Part shown: one piece after another, positions 8,538-17,887 of the stretch
Layout of the letters: every line of letters starts with the position of its first letter
Numbering within the stretch: the first letter of the stretch is position 1
Translations under genes and position numbers: made by a program
DNA from: Blautia parvula
GTDB taxonomy: Bacteria > Bacillota > Clostridia > Lachnospirales > Lachnospiraceae
DNA: 64,000 nt
Reading direction: 5' to 3'
Assembly (NCBI RefSeq): GCF_020215665.1
Contig: NZ_CP084061.1
Coordinates: forward strand, 5,678,501-5,742,500
Notes under the pieces: generated by a model
The model's input: the letters and a program-made list of their open reading frames with translations, nothing else
The model's database searches: none
What the model was told of the DNA's origin: nothing

Positions 8538-9459
8538 GATAGCAAATAAGCAGGTGATCTGCCAGGTACTGATGGAGAAAGCAAAGACAGATAAAGACGT
8601 TGTGGTGCTGTGCAGTGACTCCCGCGGTTCCGCATCCATGACACCTTTTGCAGAGAATTACCCGGAACAGTTTGTGGAGGTGGGCATTGCGGAACAGAAT
8701 CTGGTGAGTATTTCCGCGGGCCTTGCAAAATGTGGTAAGAAAGCCTACGCAGTATCCCCTGCCTGCTTTTTATCTACCAGAAGCTACGAGCAGGCAAAGG
8801 TGGATGTGGCCTATTCCAATACCAATGTGAAGCTGATTGGCATCAGCGGCGGCATCAGCTACGGTGCCCTGGGCATGAGCCACCACTCTGCCCAGGATAT
8901 CGCTGCCATGTCAGCGGTTCCGAACATGAGGGTTTACATACCAAGTGATAAAAATCAGACGAAGTGCCTGACAGAAGCGCTGCTCGGAGATGAAAAACCT
9001 GCCTATATCCGTGTGGGGAGAAACGCGGTGGAGGATGTCTATGAAGAAGGAAATTGTCCTTTTGAAATGGATAAAGCCACTGTGGTGAAAGAGGGAAATG
9101 ACGTGGCGATCGTAGCGTGCGGAGAGATGGTAAAGCCTTCTCTTGACGCAGCGAAGCTGCTGGAAAAGGAAGGCATCAGTGCAGCAGTCTTGGATATGTA
9201 CTGTGTAAAGCCTTTTGACAAAGAGACTCTGCTCCGGATGGTATCCGGTGTGAAGGCTGTGATCACAGCGGAGGAGCACGCTCCCTTCGGCGGACTTGGC
9301 AGTATGGTAAGCCAGGCAGTGGGAAGCGAATGCCCGAAAAAGGTTGTGAACCTGTCCCTGCCGGATGCGCCGGTCATCACAGGAACCTCAAAGGAGGTAT
9401 TTGATTACTACGGATTAAACGCAGAAGGAATCGCGGCAAAAGCCAGGGAGTTAGTCTGA
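8530..9459 (+). CDS. Transketolase, C-terminal (small) subunit
   Basis: The 309-residue protein carries the central pyrimidine-binding domain and the C-terminal domain. The activating glutamate lies in GIAEQN (Glu55), and the later segments GALGMSHHSAQDIA, YIRVGR and TAEEHAPFGGLG are family-typical. It starts at ATG 8530 behind GAAGGAGG and overlaps the large subunit by 8 bp, suggesting coupled translation. The active site forms only at the interface with 7707-8537, so both genes are needed. Confidence 0.85.
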   Translation: MNKIANKQVICQVLMEKAKTDKDVVVLCSDSRGSASMTPFAENYPEQFVEVGIAEQNLVSISAGLAKCGKKAYAVSPACFLSTRSYEQAKVDVAYSNTNVKLIGISGGISYGALGMSHHSAQDIAAMSAVPNMRVYIPSDKNQTKCLTEALLGDEKPAYIRVGRNAVEDVYEEGNCPFEMDKATVVKEGNDVAIVACGEMVKPSLDAAKLLEKEGISAAVLDMYCVKPFDKETLLRMVSGVKAVITAEEHAPFGGLGSMVSQAVGSECPKKVVNLSLPDAPVITGTSKEVFDYYGLNAEGIAAKARELV

Positions 9460-9460
9460 T

Positions 9461-10933
9461 ATGGAGAGATACATACTGGGAATTGACCAGAGCACGCAGG
9501 GGACAAAAGCACTGCTTTTTGACAGACAGGGAGCCCTGATTGCCCGTGCGGACCTTTCCCACAGGCAGATCATAGACAACAACGGTTGGGTGGAGCATGA
9601 CCCGGAGGAGATTTACAGGAACACCATTCAGACGGTTAAGAATGTGGTGGAAAAGGCCGGTATCGATAAGAACCTGATAGCAGGCGCGGGCATCAGCAAC
9701 CAGAGGGAGACTGCCCTTGCCTGGAAAAAGGACGGCAGACCGGTATATAACGCCGTGGTATGGCAGTGTGCCAGGGGAGAGGAGATCTGCAGCAGGATCA
9801 CAGACAGTGCCGGTATGATAAGAGAACGGACAGGGCTTAAGCTCTCTCCCTACTTTTCAGCGGCAAAGATTGCCTGGATACTGGAAAATGTGGAGGGCGC
9901 CCGGGAAAGAGCCGAAAAAGGTGATCTGTGTTATGGAACCATGGACAGTTTCCTGGTATACCGGCTCACAGGCGGCAGATCCTTTCTTACGGATTATTCC
10001 AACGCATCCAGAACCCAGCTCTTCAATATCAAGACACTTGCCTGGGATGAGGAAATCTGCAGGGTCTTTAAAATCCCGGCGGAAAATTTGCCCCGGGTTT
10101 CGGACTCCAATGGTTACTATGGGGAGACGGATTTTGAAGGATTTCTGGATAAACCGGTTTCCATACACGGAGTGCTGGGAGATTCCCACGGCGCTCTCTT
10201 CGGGCAGGGATGCCTGGAGGAGGGAATGGTGAAAGCCACTTACGGCACCGGCTCCTCTGTGATGATGAATGTGGGAAAAACACCGGTGTTTGGCAGCCAC
10301 GGTTTAGTCTCTTCCCTGGCCTGGGGGATGGACGGGCAGGTAAATTATGTGCTGGAAGGCAATATCAATTATACGGGTGCAGTGATAAGCTGGATGCAGA
10401 GGGACCTTCAGATGGTTGCGTCCGCAGCGGAGACAGAGCGGCTTGCAAGGGAGGCGGCGCCGGAGGACAGGACATATTTTGTACCCGCATTTACCGGCCT
10501 TGGTGCCCCCTACTGGGACAGTTCAGCCACCGGGATTCTCTGTGGGATCACCAGGACCACAGGAAAAGCGGAAATGGTGCGCGCAGGACTTGACTGCATT
10601 GCGTACCAGATCACGGACATTTTAAAAGCCATGGAGGAGGATGCCGGGATACCGATCCGGGAACTGCGGGTAGACGGCGGTCCCACAAAAAACGCCTATC
10701 TCATGCAGTTCCAAAGCGATATGGCCGGCATACCGGTACAGGTGCCAGAAGCTGAGGAACTGTCCGGGATCGGGGCCGCGTATGCTGCAGGTATTGGCCT
10801 TGGCATCTACAAAAAGGAAGAACTTTTTGCGAAAATGAAGAGGACTTCTTTTGAACCGCAGATGGAAAAAAGCCTTGTGGATAAGAAATATTCCGGGTGG
10901 AAAAAGGCTGTGGAAATGGTACTCGGAAAGTGA
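9461..10933 (+). CDS. FGGY-family sugar kinase, glycerol-kinase-like; candidate apulose kinase
   Basis: The 490-residue kinase starts one base after the transketolase stop. The first actin-like domain opens with GIDQSTQGTKALLFD and has the glycerol-kinase-like GISNQRETALAW, AVVWQC and GATYGTGSSVMMN-type segments (YGTGSSVMMN is present). The second domain has FVPAFTGLGAPYWDSSATG and the C-terminal FGGY signature region VDGGPTKNAYLMQFQ. It resembles glycerol kinase more than xylulokinase. Its position after an isomerase and a split transketolase argues for phosphorylating a ketose such as apulose, whose product would feed the transketolase. Confidence 0.8.
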   Translation: MERYILGIDQSTQGTKALLFDRQGALIARADLSHRQIIDNNGWVEHDPEEIYRNTIQTVKNVVEKAGIDKNLIAGAGISNQRETALAWKKDGRPVYNAVVWQCARGEEICSRITDSAGMIRERTGLKLSPYFSAAKIAWILENVEGARERAEKGDLCYGTMDSFLVYRLTGGRSFLTDYSNASRTQLFNIKTLAWDEEICRVFKIPAENLPRVSDSNGYYGETDFEGFLDKPVSIHGVLGDSHGALFGQGCLEEGMVKATYGTGSSVMMNVGKTPVFGSHGLVSSLAWGMDGQVNYVLEGNINYTGAVISWMQRDLQMVASAAETERLAREAAPEDRTYFVPAFTGLGAPYWDSSATGILCGITRTTGKAEMVRAGLDCIAYQITDILKAMEEDAGIPIRELRVDGGPTKNAYLMQFQSDMAGIPVQVPEAEELSGIGAAYAAGIGLGIYKKEELFAKMKRTSFEPQMEKSLVDKKYSGWKKAVEMVLGK

Positions 10934-11006
10934 ATTGTGAAGAGGAAAGACAAGGCGTACTTCGTTTAAGCGAATGTCGTTAGGAAACTGACAAAACAAA
11001 CAAATA

Positions 11007-11080
11007 ACGGCAGACAGCTAAATGGGCAAAGGGACACCGTTTCATAACCGTGTCCCTTTGCCCATTTAGCTGTCTGCCGT
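11007..11080. terminator. Perfect 31-bp inverted repeat between convergent genes
   Basis: Positions 11007-11037 and 11050-11080 are exact reverse complements, with a 12-nt loop. The right arm includes the stop and last codons of the minus-strand gene. Read on the minus strand, the hairpin is followed by a T-rich tract (rc of 10991-11006), so it should terminate that gene. No T tract follows on the plus strand. The arm length is unusual for a plain terminator. Confidence 0.7.
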
Positions 11081-12568
11081 CCGGAAGAAACCATTGCCTG
11101 CTGTCTGGTATTTTTCCGGAACCCGAATATTAGCTACGTTATGAAACCTATATATCTCTGCCATATGCTTCTTCATACAAACCAAATTATAACGGTAACA
11201 ATCTGCTATACCATCTGCAAAAGTGACAGCATTACCTTCCCTTAACTGCTGAAAGGCCAGAATGACTTTCTTATTGAGATGTGTGAGTGTATGTTTCTTG
11301 GACGGATAATAGGCGAAATGGTGCCCCCATTCAAGAAGATGATTGGTTTCAGATAATATAACATATAGAGGTTCTAACGTGGTATGTTTCATTATGAATT
11401 CTAAAATATCCGTTAAATAAATAGAGCCGGGAGAAGTAAATCTGTTTGCTAACTCGTCCAGTTCTGCTTTAGTAAAATGCGGAGCTGCAGCTAATGATGC
11501 CGGGTGAATAATCAATACCATAAGTTGTAAGGCATGAAGGTAACGTAATGCCTTTTCAACATACCCGGAATTAAGAGCCAGCTGATGAAGTTTAGTATCA
11601 TCCGGTTCTATAACTATAGTGCCTTTACCATTTAACGTTTTTACGAAACCTCTCTGTTCCAGTTCTGCCAATGCCCTTCTGACTGTCGATAAAGAGACAT
11701 CATACTGGCCAGCCAGCTGCTTTTCATATGGAAGATACATTCCGACAGAGTATTCTCCAAGGCCGATTTTCAGATTTATGTCATCAACAATTTTTGAGTA
11801 ATAATAATCCTGACCACGCATGGGATTCCACGAAAACTTCAAACCCGTTTGCACAGGACATTCTGGCGTTGTATCTAATAGGTAATTTAACGTTTTTTCA
11901 ATAGAATCCGTAAGTTCTTGATACATATGGGATAACCGGTTGTACTTTGTGAGCGGATCATTGCCCTTTAGTGTATCTATAATAACACTGGTTACAGATG
12001 CAGTCCTCTGTAAAAAGTACTGAGAGAAATAAGGACAATTTTCTGCAAAAAATGCAAGTTTATTATAAAGGCCAAATGTAGAATAGAGTTCGCTGAATAG
12101 GGAATTACCACCTATTTTTAGTATATCATATACTAATTTGGAAGGAGCATCCCATCCACCTGAGGAATATCCCAAACGTAATACTTTCATAGCCTGTTTA
12201 TAGTGGGGCATTATCTCCACATCACACCCTTGCAAAGAAAAAACCATAAGTGAAGGCAGTATTAGAGCAAAAGTCTGATATACCTGTAAGATACCTTCCC
12301 TTTGTTTTAAAATCTCGAAAACAGTATTTGATGAATTACAAGTATCTTTTTTTGAAACAACAATTGGTGCAAGTCGAGGCTGAATATCAACCAGTCCTTC
12401 TGCCCGTAATGCGTCAAAGACACGGTTGATCGTATATCTGCTTACATGAAATTGCTCGCAGTACATCCTTGAGGACGGCAGGGAATTTCCGGGCGGTATT
12501 TGGCCCTCTAAAATACACTGCCTGATTTCATTATAAACAAATGTAAATTTTGTTTCTTGTGGTTTCAT
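11066..12568 (-). CDS. Transcriptional regulator with two GntR-type winged-helix domains
   Basis: The 500-residue protein starts at ATG 12568 behind AGGAGGC; a longer frame to 12625 lacks a ribosome site. Residues about 6-72 form one GntR winged helix (FVYNEIRQCILEGQIPPGNS, then SRYTINRVFDALRAEGLV). A second complete GntR module lies around residues 260-330 (GEYSVGMYLPYEKQLAGQYD, STVRRALAELEQRGFV, LNGKGTIV). The regions between and after do not match a ligand domain I know. Typical GntR regulators have one such domain and about 240 residues, so this is a doubled architecture. It is divergent from the HD-GYP and kinase operon and has a dyad operator in its own promoter. Confidence 0.8.
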   Translation of the reverse strand: MKPQETKFTFVYNEIRQCILEGQIPPGNSLPSSRMYCEQFHVSRYTINRVFDALRAEGLVDIQPRLAPIVVSKKDTCNSSNTVFEILKQREGILQVYQTFALILPSLMVFSLQGCDVEIMPHYKQAMKVLRLGYSSGGWDAPSKLVYDILKIGGNSLFSELYSTFGLYNKLAFFAENCPYFSQYFLQRTASVTSVIIDTLKGNDPLTKYNRLSHMYQELTDSIEKTLNYLLDTTPECPVQTGLKFSWNPMRGQDYYYSKIVDDINLKIGLGEYSVGMYLPYEKQLAGQYDVSLSTVRRALAELEQRGFVKTLNGKGTIVIEPDDTKLHQLALNSGYVEKALRYLHALQLMVLIIHPASLAAAPHFTKAELDELANRFTSPGSIYLTDILEFIMKHTTLEPLYVILSETNHLLEWGHHFAYYPSKKHTLTHLNKKVILAFQQLREGNAVTFADGIADCYRYNLVCMKKHMAEIYRFHNVANIRVPEKYQTAGNGFFRTADS

Positions 12569-12590
12569 AACTTGCCTCCTATCTATCTGG

Positions 12591-12619
12591 ATTATACCAT
12601 GACAAACCAATTTTGTCAG
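12591..12619 (-). promoter_or_regulatory. Promoter of the double-GntR gene
   Basis: On the minus strand CTGACA (12619-12614) and TATAAT (12596-12591) have a 17-bp spacer. The ATG lies about 23 bp downstream. The dyad at 12600-12618 fills the spacer. Confidence 0.6.
12600..12618. promoter_or_regulatory. Dyad operator TGACAAA-N5-TTTGTCA
   Basis: A perfect 7-bp inverted repeat with a 5-bp centre lies between the -35 and -10 boxes of the double-GntR promoter. Size and symmetry fit a GntR-type site. Binding there would block the promoter, suggesting autorepression. Confidence 0.6.
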
Positions 12620-12664
12620 TATCAAAAGGCATAAACCTATTTGTACACCTGACCAAAATGGGTG

Positions 12665-12694
12665 TTGCTAATAGGTAAGCAAAATAGTTATAAT
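12665..12694 (+). promoter_or_regulatory. Promoter of the HD-GYP and hybrid-kinase operon
   Basis: TTGCTA (12665-12670) and TATAAT (12689-12694) are 18 bp apart and lead to ATG 12731. Confidence 0.55.
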
Positions 12695-12730
12695 AAAAAC
12701 GTATTATTATTAAGAAAGAGATTTGGAACC

Positions 12731-13822
12731 ATGGAAAAGCAAAAAATCTTAATTGCAGACGATTCAGAAATGAATCGCGCGCTTTTGGCAGAGATCCTGA
12801 AAGAGCAATATGATGTAGCTGAGGCTGAAAATGGTGCAGAAGCAATTTCTCTTCTTTCAAAGCAAAGAGCAGATTTTTCCCTTCTGCTGCTGGATATTAT
12901 GATGCCGGAAATGGATGGCCTTGAAGTGTTAGCCTGCATCAACAAATATCACTGGAACGACACCCTGGCTGTTATTATGATTTCTGCTGACGATTCCCCT
13001 GCAAATATAAAGCGGGCTTATGATTTGGGGGCTTTTGACTATATCAGCCGTCCTTTTGATCTGACCATAGTCCAGCGCCGAATTTCTAATACGATGTTTC
13101 TCTATGCGCGGCAGCAGCGTCTTGAGAAAATTATCGCAGAACAGTTACAGGAACAGGAAAAAAATAATGAGTTGATGATCTCAATCCTGTCTCACATTGT
13201 GGAATTCCGCAATGGAGAGAGCGGATTACATATATTGCGTGTAAATACTATTACAAAATATTTGCTGAAGCAGTTGGTTCAGCGTACAGATCAATACTTT
13301 TTGTCCAAAGCAGATATTTCATTAATAAGCACTGCTTCGGCGCTGCATGATATTGGAAAGATATCAATTCCGGATACAATATTGAACAAACCAGGACGTC
13401 TTACGGCAGAGGAGTTTGAAATAATAAAAACTCACGCAATGGTCGGCGCTGATATGCTGTCAGACCTGCCCATTGAACAACAGGAAGCCCCGCTTGTCAA
13501 AGTAGCCTCTGAGATTTGCCGATGGCACCACGAAAGGTATGATGGCAATGGTTATCCGGATGGATTAAAGGGAGAAGAAATACCAATAGCTGCCCAGGTT
13601 GTTGCTCTGGCTGATGTATACGATGCTTTGACCAGTGAGCGCTGCTATAAGAAAGCTTATTCACATGAAGAATCTTTGAAAATGATTTTGGAAGGACAAT
13701 GTGGTGCATTTAATCCTGCCCTTTTACTGTGTCTGGAAGAAATTGCTGATCTGCTTGAAAGTGAGTTCAGTTTTTTTGACAAGAATAAGGACAGCACGGC
13801 ATCATCTGAAAGAGAGGAATAG
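12731..13822 (+). CDS. Response regulator with HD-GYP phosphodiesterase output
   Basis: The 363-residue protein has a receiver domain (residues 4-120) with phospho-acceptor Asp55 in [12 protein letters not shown], a short linker helix, and an HD-GYP domain. Metal and catalytic residues are visible as His206-Asp207 (LHDIGK), His266-His267 (RWHHERYDG) and the GYP motif in [16 protein letters not shown] proteins hydrolyse cyclic di-GMP or related dinucleotides. The start at ATG 12731 drops an upstream in-frame stretch. The hybrid kinase follows by 5 bp and is the probable phosphodonor. Confidence 0.9.
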   Translation: MEKQKILIADDSEMNRALLAEILKEQYDVAEAENGAEAISLLSKQRADFSLLLLDIMMPEMDGLEVLACINKYHWNDTLAVIMISADDSPANIKRAYDLGAFDYISRPFDLTIVQRRISNTMFLYARQQRLEKIIAEQLQEQEKNNELMISILSHIVEFRNGESGLHILRVNTITKYLLKQLVQRTDQYFLSKADISLISTASALHDIGKISIPDTILNKPGRLTAEEFEIIKTHAMVGADMLSDLPIEQQEAPLVKVASEICRWHHERYDGNGYPDGLKGEEIPIAAQVVALADVYDALTSERCYKKAYSHEESLKMILEGQCGAFNPALLLCLEEIADLLESEFSFFDKNKDSTASSEREE

Positions 13823-13827
13823 CATCA

Positions 13828-16398
13828 ATGGGAAACAGTAAAAAGAGGAATTCTGCAACGCGTTTTCTGATATGCAGTTTCATTGGTCTTTTGATCTTTA
13901 GTATTATTATTTTCAGTCTGCTTGGAATCTATATGAGCCGGAAAAGTAAAAAGACTGTTTATGAAATTGGAAATATTTACATGTCCGGAATGAATGAACA
14001 AATGTCCAGGCACTTTGAAACTGTGATTAAATTGCGTTTTGATCAGGTCAGCGGCGTTGTTTCTGTTGTCTCAACAGATAACAAAGATAGGAAGAATTTA
14101 TATGAGGAACTCATTTACAGGGCGCAGGTCAGGGGGTTTGACTATTTGGCGCTTTGTTCTGCGGAGGGGGATTTTCAGACACTTTATGGACAATCCATAC
14201 AGCCACTTAATCCGGAACCTTTTACAGAAGCATTGTTAAAGGGGGAGCAGCGAGTCGCTGTAGGTGTTGATTCTGCCGGAAATGAAGTGGTATTGTTTGG
14301 CGTTGACGCTGCTTATCCGATGCACAATGGCCATAAGAGCACTGGTCTGATTGCTGCCATTCCTCTGGAATATATTACCGATTTTCTTTCCTTGGAGGAT
14401 GACGGGCAGCTGATGTATTATCATATTATCAGGCCGGACGGCAGTTTTGTAATACAGAACCCCAACACGGAGTTGTGGTATTTCTTTGAACAGCTGCAAA
14501 AGCAGCTTGATGCTGCACCCAATGAGTTATCTGTAGAAAATGCAATTAAAGAATTTGGTGCTGCACTAAAAAATCATGAAGAATATGCTACAACATTTGA
14601 AGTAAATGGTGAAGAACGACAAATATACGGTATATCGTTACCCTATTCTGAGTGGTATTTAGTATCGGTAATGCCTTATAGTATACTGGATGATGCCATA
14701 AACAATCTGAGCGGCCAGCGTATGTTCATGACATTATTGTCCTGTGCCTCTGTTTTGATTATTTTAACGTTGATTTTTCTTCGGTATTTCTCCATAACCC
14801 GTTCTCAGGTGCATGAATTAGAGAAAGCACGGCAGGCGGCTCTTGAAGCGAACAGAGCTAAAAGCGAATTTTTGGCAAATATGAGCCATGATATCCGTAC
14901 ACCCATGAATGCAATCGTAGGCATGACCACGATTGCCACAGCTCACATAGATGACCGGAAACAGGTACAGAACTGCCTCAGAAAAATTACATTATCGAGT
15001 AAACATCTGTTAGGGCTGATCAATGATGTTTTGGATATGTCTAAAATTGAAAGCGGAAAATTAACTTTAACAACAGAACAAATTTCATTAAAAGAAGTTG
15101 TTGAAGGAATTGTTAACATTATGCAGCCGCAGGTTAAGACTAAAAATCAAACCTTTGACATACATGTTGAGAATATTCTAACAGAGAATGTGTGGTGCGA
15201 TGGTGTCCGTTTGAATCAGATTTTGTTAAATCTCTTATCAAATGCAACAAAGTATACTCCGGAAGGCGGTTCAATACAATTATCCCTTTCTGAAGAAAAA
15301 TCTCCGAAAGCAGAAAACTATATCCGAATTCATATCAAGGTCAGGGATAACGGAATCGGTATGTCGCCGGATTTTCTCAAAAAAATATATGAATCCTATA
15401 GCCGTGCAGATGAAACCAGAATACATAAAACGGAAGGGGCCGGTTTGGGAATGGCCATAACGAAGTACATTGTGGATGCAATGAAGGGAACCATTGATAT
15501 AAAAAGTGAACCGGATCAAGGTACCGAATTTCATCTCACGTTTGATTTTGAAAAAGCGGATGCAGTAGAAATGGATATGGATATGGATATGGCTCTTCCC
15601 CCCTGGAATATGCTGGTGGTTGATGATGATGAATTATTATGTAAGACAGTTATGGACACACTGGAAGACATGGGAATAAAAGCTGAATGGACATTAAGCG
15701 GAGAAAAAGCAGTAGAGCTGGTAATCCAACACCACCGAAGAAGAGACGATTATCAAATCATTCTATTAGATTGGAAACTACCCGGTATAAATGGGGTTCA
15801 GGCTGCAAAAGAAATCCGGCGTAATCTGGGAGATGAAGTACCGATCCTGCTGATTTCTGCATACGACTGGAGTGAATTTGAGGCTGAGGCCCGTGAAGCA
15901 GGTATTAGTGGTTTTATTTCAAAACCACTATTTAAATCTACGCTGTATCATGCTTTACGTCAGTATATGGAAATGGAAACAGAACATGGCTCAAAATGGG
16001 ACCAAAATACGGATCTGTCCGGATGCCGTATCCTGCTTGCCGAGGATAATGAGCTTAACTGGGAGGTTGCAAGTGAATTATTGTCTGACTTGGGTGCAGA
16101 ACTGGATTGGGCAGAAGATGGTCAGATATGTCTGGACAAGTTTCAAAAATCACCGGCGGGGTATTACGATGCCATTCTTATGGATATAAGGATGCCGCAT
16201 ATGACAGGGTATGAGGCTGCTAAGGCAATTCGCCGAATAAGTCACCCGGATGCCTTATCTATCCCAATCATTGCTATGAGTGCAGATGCCTTTTCTGATG
16301 ACATACAGCATTGTATGGAGTCCGGTATGAATGCCCATATAGCAAAGCCTATCGATATTATAGAATTGACCCGTTTATTAAAGAGATATTTAATATAA
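13828..16398 (+). CDS. Hybrid sensor histidine kinase with two receiver domains
   Basis: The 856-residue membrane protein has a first helix at about 12-35, an extracellular Cache-like sensor (about 40-295) and a second helix (about 300-320). A HisKA domain carries His354 in [16 protein letters not shown], followed by a HATPase domain with [10 protein letters not shown] and DNGIGM motifs. Two receiver domains follow, with Asp in [10 protein letters not shown] and in [11 protein letters not shown] repeated Met-Asp stretch (MDMDMDM) marks the linker before the first receiver. With the preceding HD-GYP regulator it forms a phosphorelay that probably adjusts cyclic dinucleotide levels. The signal sensed is unknown. 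Confidence 0.9.
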   Translation: MGNSKKRNSATRFLICSFIGLLIFSIIIFSLLGIYMSRKSKKTVYEIGNIYMSGMNEQMSRHFETVIKLRFDQVSGVVSVVSTDNKDRKNLYEELIYRAQVRGFDYLALCSAEGDFQTLYGQSIQPLNPEPFTEALLKGEQRVAVGVDSAGNEVVLFGVDAAYPMHNGHKSTGLIAAIPLEYITDFLSLEDDGQLMYYHIIRPDGSFVIQNPNTELWYFFEQLQKQLDAAPNELSVENAIKEFGAALKNHEEYATTFEVNGEERQIYGISLPYSEWYLVSVMPYSILDDAINNLSGQRMFMTLLSCASVLIILTLIFLRYFSITRSQVHELEKARQAALEANRAKSEFLANMSHDIRTPMNAIVGMTTIATAHIDDRKQVQNCLRKITLSSKHLLGLINDVLDMSKIESGKLTLTTEQISLKEVVEGIVNIMQPQVKTKNQTFDIHVENILTENVWCDGVRLNQILLNLLSNATKYTPEGGSIQLSLSEEKSPKAENYIRIHIKVRDNGIGMSPDFLKKIYESYSRADETRIHKTEGAGLGMAITKYIVDAMKGTIDIKSEPDQGTEFHLTFDFEKADAVEMDMDMDMALPPWNMLVVDDDELLCKTVMDTLEDMGIKAEWTLSGEKAVELVIQHHRRRDDYQIILLDWKLPGINGVQAAKEIRRNLGDEVPILLISAYDWSEFEAEAREAGISGFISKPLFKSTLYHALRQYMEMETEHGSKWDQNTDLSGCRILLAEDNELNWEVASELLSDLGAELDWAEDGQICLDKFQKSPAGYYDAILMDIRMPHMTGYEAAKAIRRISHPDALSIPIIAMSADAFSDDIQHCMESGMNAHIAKPIDIIELTRLLKRYLI

Positions 16399-16522
16399 AG
16401 AATTGGAATGGCAGCACAAATGGATTACGAATATTGGACTGAGACTGCAGAGGAAGGAGAGCAGGAAAATTATTCGGCGGGGAGGGAACAATATAGTCAC
16501 TGAATAGTTAATAATATTTTGT

Positions 16523-16551
16523 TTGCCAAATGATGCAATATCCTCTATACT
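16523..16551 (+). promoter_or_regulatory. Promoter for the small protein and EamA exporter
   Basis: TTGCCA (16523-16528) and TATACT (16546-16551) have a 17-bp spacer. The remaining gap (16399-16522) contains only a weak 31-codon frame at 16408 without a good ribosome site. Confidence 0.6.
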
Positions 16552-16635
16552 GAATAATATATCTTGTTAATTTTTCCGGGCAGATATGTATCGGAGAAAC
16601 CGTCTTTTACATATGAAGGAAAGCGAGGAGGAACT

Positions 16636-16854
16636 ATGCAGGCGCATGACGAACAGGAAGACAGCCGGGAGCTCGAAGAAGAAAAAAGGCTGGAGACTAT
16701 AATACCTGCAATGCTGGAGACTTGCAGACAGTTAAAAGCAGCCAGAGAGCTGGTCAAAGAAAGCCTTATAGAGGAGTTTCATGTGAAGGAAGAATTCGCG
16801 GATGTGATTTTGAAGGATTACCGTGTATCAGAAGAGGAGAGCACGGAGAAATGA
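16636..16854 (+). CDS. Small acidic helical protein of unknown function
   Basis: A 72-residue frame begins at ATG 16636, well placed after GCGAGGAGG. It is highly charged (EEEKRLETIIPAMLETCRQL, then KESLIEEFHVKEEFADVI) and predicted by eye to be mostly helix, with no signal peptide or membrane segment. Its last four bases (ATGA) are shared with the start of the EamA exporter, so translation is probably coupled. I do not recognise the family. The overlap and ribosome site are the evidence that it is real. Confidence 0.6.
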   Translation: MQAHDEQEDSRELEEEKRLETIIPAMLETCRQLKAARELVKESLIEEFHVKEEFADVILKDYRVSEEESTEK

Positions 16855-17813
16855 ATACATGTAAAAAACCAATGCTGGAAAAGGCCTGGGTGGTCTGCGG
16901 GCTTGCCGTTCTGTGCAATGCACTCTGGGGAAGCGCGTTTCCAAGTATAAAAATCGGATACAAACTGTTTGAGATACCGGGGGACAGCCCGGCGTCGCAG
17001 ATTTTATTTGCCGGTATGCGTTTTGCCCTGGCGGGGCTGCTGGCTATGGTATTCGGCAGCATTCTTCAGAGAAAGGTGCTGGTGCCAAAGAGAAGGTCAT
17101 GGGGTAAGATCGTGAAGCTCTCCATGTTTCAGACAATCCTGCAGTATGTGTTTTTCTATCTGGGGCTGGCCCATACCACGGGGGTGAAAGGCTCTATTAT
17201 AACGGCATCCAATACATTTTTAAGCATACTGGTTGCCAGCCTGATCTTTCACCAGGAGAAACTGACAGGGAAGAAGATTGCGGCCTGTATCGTGGGATTT
17301 GCCGGAGTCGTGCTGGTGAATCTAAACGGCAGCGGCATGGGGGCAGGGCTTAAAATAAACGGCGAAGGATTCCTGCTGGTATCTGTCACTGCCTATGCCT
17401 TTGCGTCCAGTCTGCTGAAAATATATTCACGGGATGAGGACCCTGTGGTTTTAAGCGGATATCAGTTTATGATCGGCGGTCTGGTCATGATGGTATGCGG
17501 TTTTGGCCTTGGAGGGCGCATTCATACGGTTTCCATGCAGGGAGTGGTTATGCTGGTGTATCTGGCACTGATCTCTTCTGTGGCATTTTCCGTGTGGGGG
17601 ATTTTGCTGAAGCACCATCCGGTGTCCAGAATCGCTATTTTCGGATTTACCAATCCCGTGTTTGGGGTTATCCTCTCCTCGGTCTTTCTGCACGAGCAGA
17701 ATCAGGCGGAAGGGTGGAAGATCGTCACGGCGCTGCTGCTGGTATGCGCAGGTATTTTCCTGCTGAATTACCAGAAGGCGGAGAAGCTGGAAGTAAAAGC
17801 ATCGGCCAATTGA
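16851..17813 (+). CDS. EamA-family (drug/metabolite) transporter
   Basis: The 320-residue protein has about ten hydrophobic segments in two repeats of five, the EamA arrangement. The first helix reads WVVCGLAVLCNALWGSAFPS. The first repeat contains FFYLGLAHTTGVKGSIITAS and the second VAFSVWGILLKHHPVSR followed by IFGFTNPVFGVILS. Members export amino acids, nucleosides or small metabolites; no substrate can be named here. It overlaps the small acidic protein by 4 bp and ends before a hairpin shared with the convergent AraC gene. Confidence 0.85.
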   Translation: MNTCKKPMLEKAWVVCGLAVLCNALWGSAFPSIKIGYKLFEIPGDSPASQILFAGMRFALAGLLAMVFGSILQRKVLVPKRRSWGKIVKLSMFQTILQYVFFYLGLAHTTGVKGSIITASNTFLSILVASLIFHQEKLTGKKIAACIVGFAGVVLVNLNGSGMGAGLKINGEGFLLVSVTAYAFASSLLKIYSRDEDPVVLSGYQFMIGGLVMMVCGFGLGGRIHTVSMQGVVMLVYLALISSVAFSVWGILLKHHPVSRIAIFGFTNPVFGVILSSVFLHEQNQAEGWKIVTALLLVCAGIFLLNYQKAEKLEVKASAN

Positions 17814-17822
17814 CCGGGAGAT

Positions 17823-17871
17823 ACAGGCACATCTGTATGCAGCAGGATTTGCTGTGTACAGATGTGCCTGT
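17823..17871. terminator. Hairpin between convergent EamA and AraC genes
   Basis: ACAGGCACATCTGTA (17823-17837) pairs perfectly with 17857-17871, and the loop has a further CAGC/GCTG pairing. Neither side has a strong T tract, so termination is likely but not certain. Confidence 0.5.
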
Positions 17872-17887
17872 TGTAACTGCTGAGGAA

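Noticed and set aside
16408-16503. 31-codon acidic plus-strand frame before the EamA operon
   Set aside because: Poor ribosome site and no similarity recognised; may be a gene remnant but cannot be supported.
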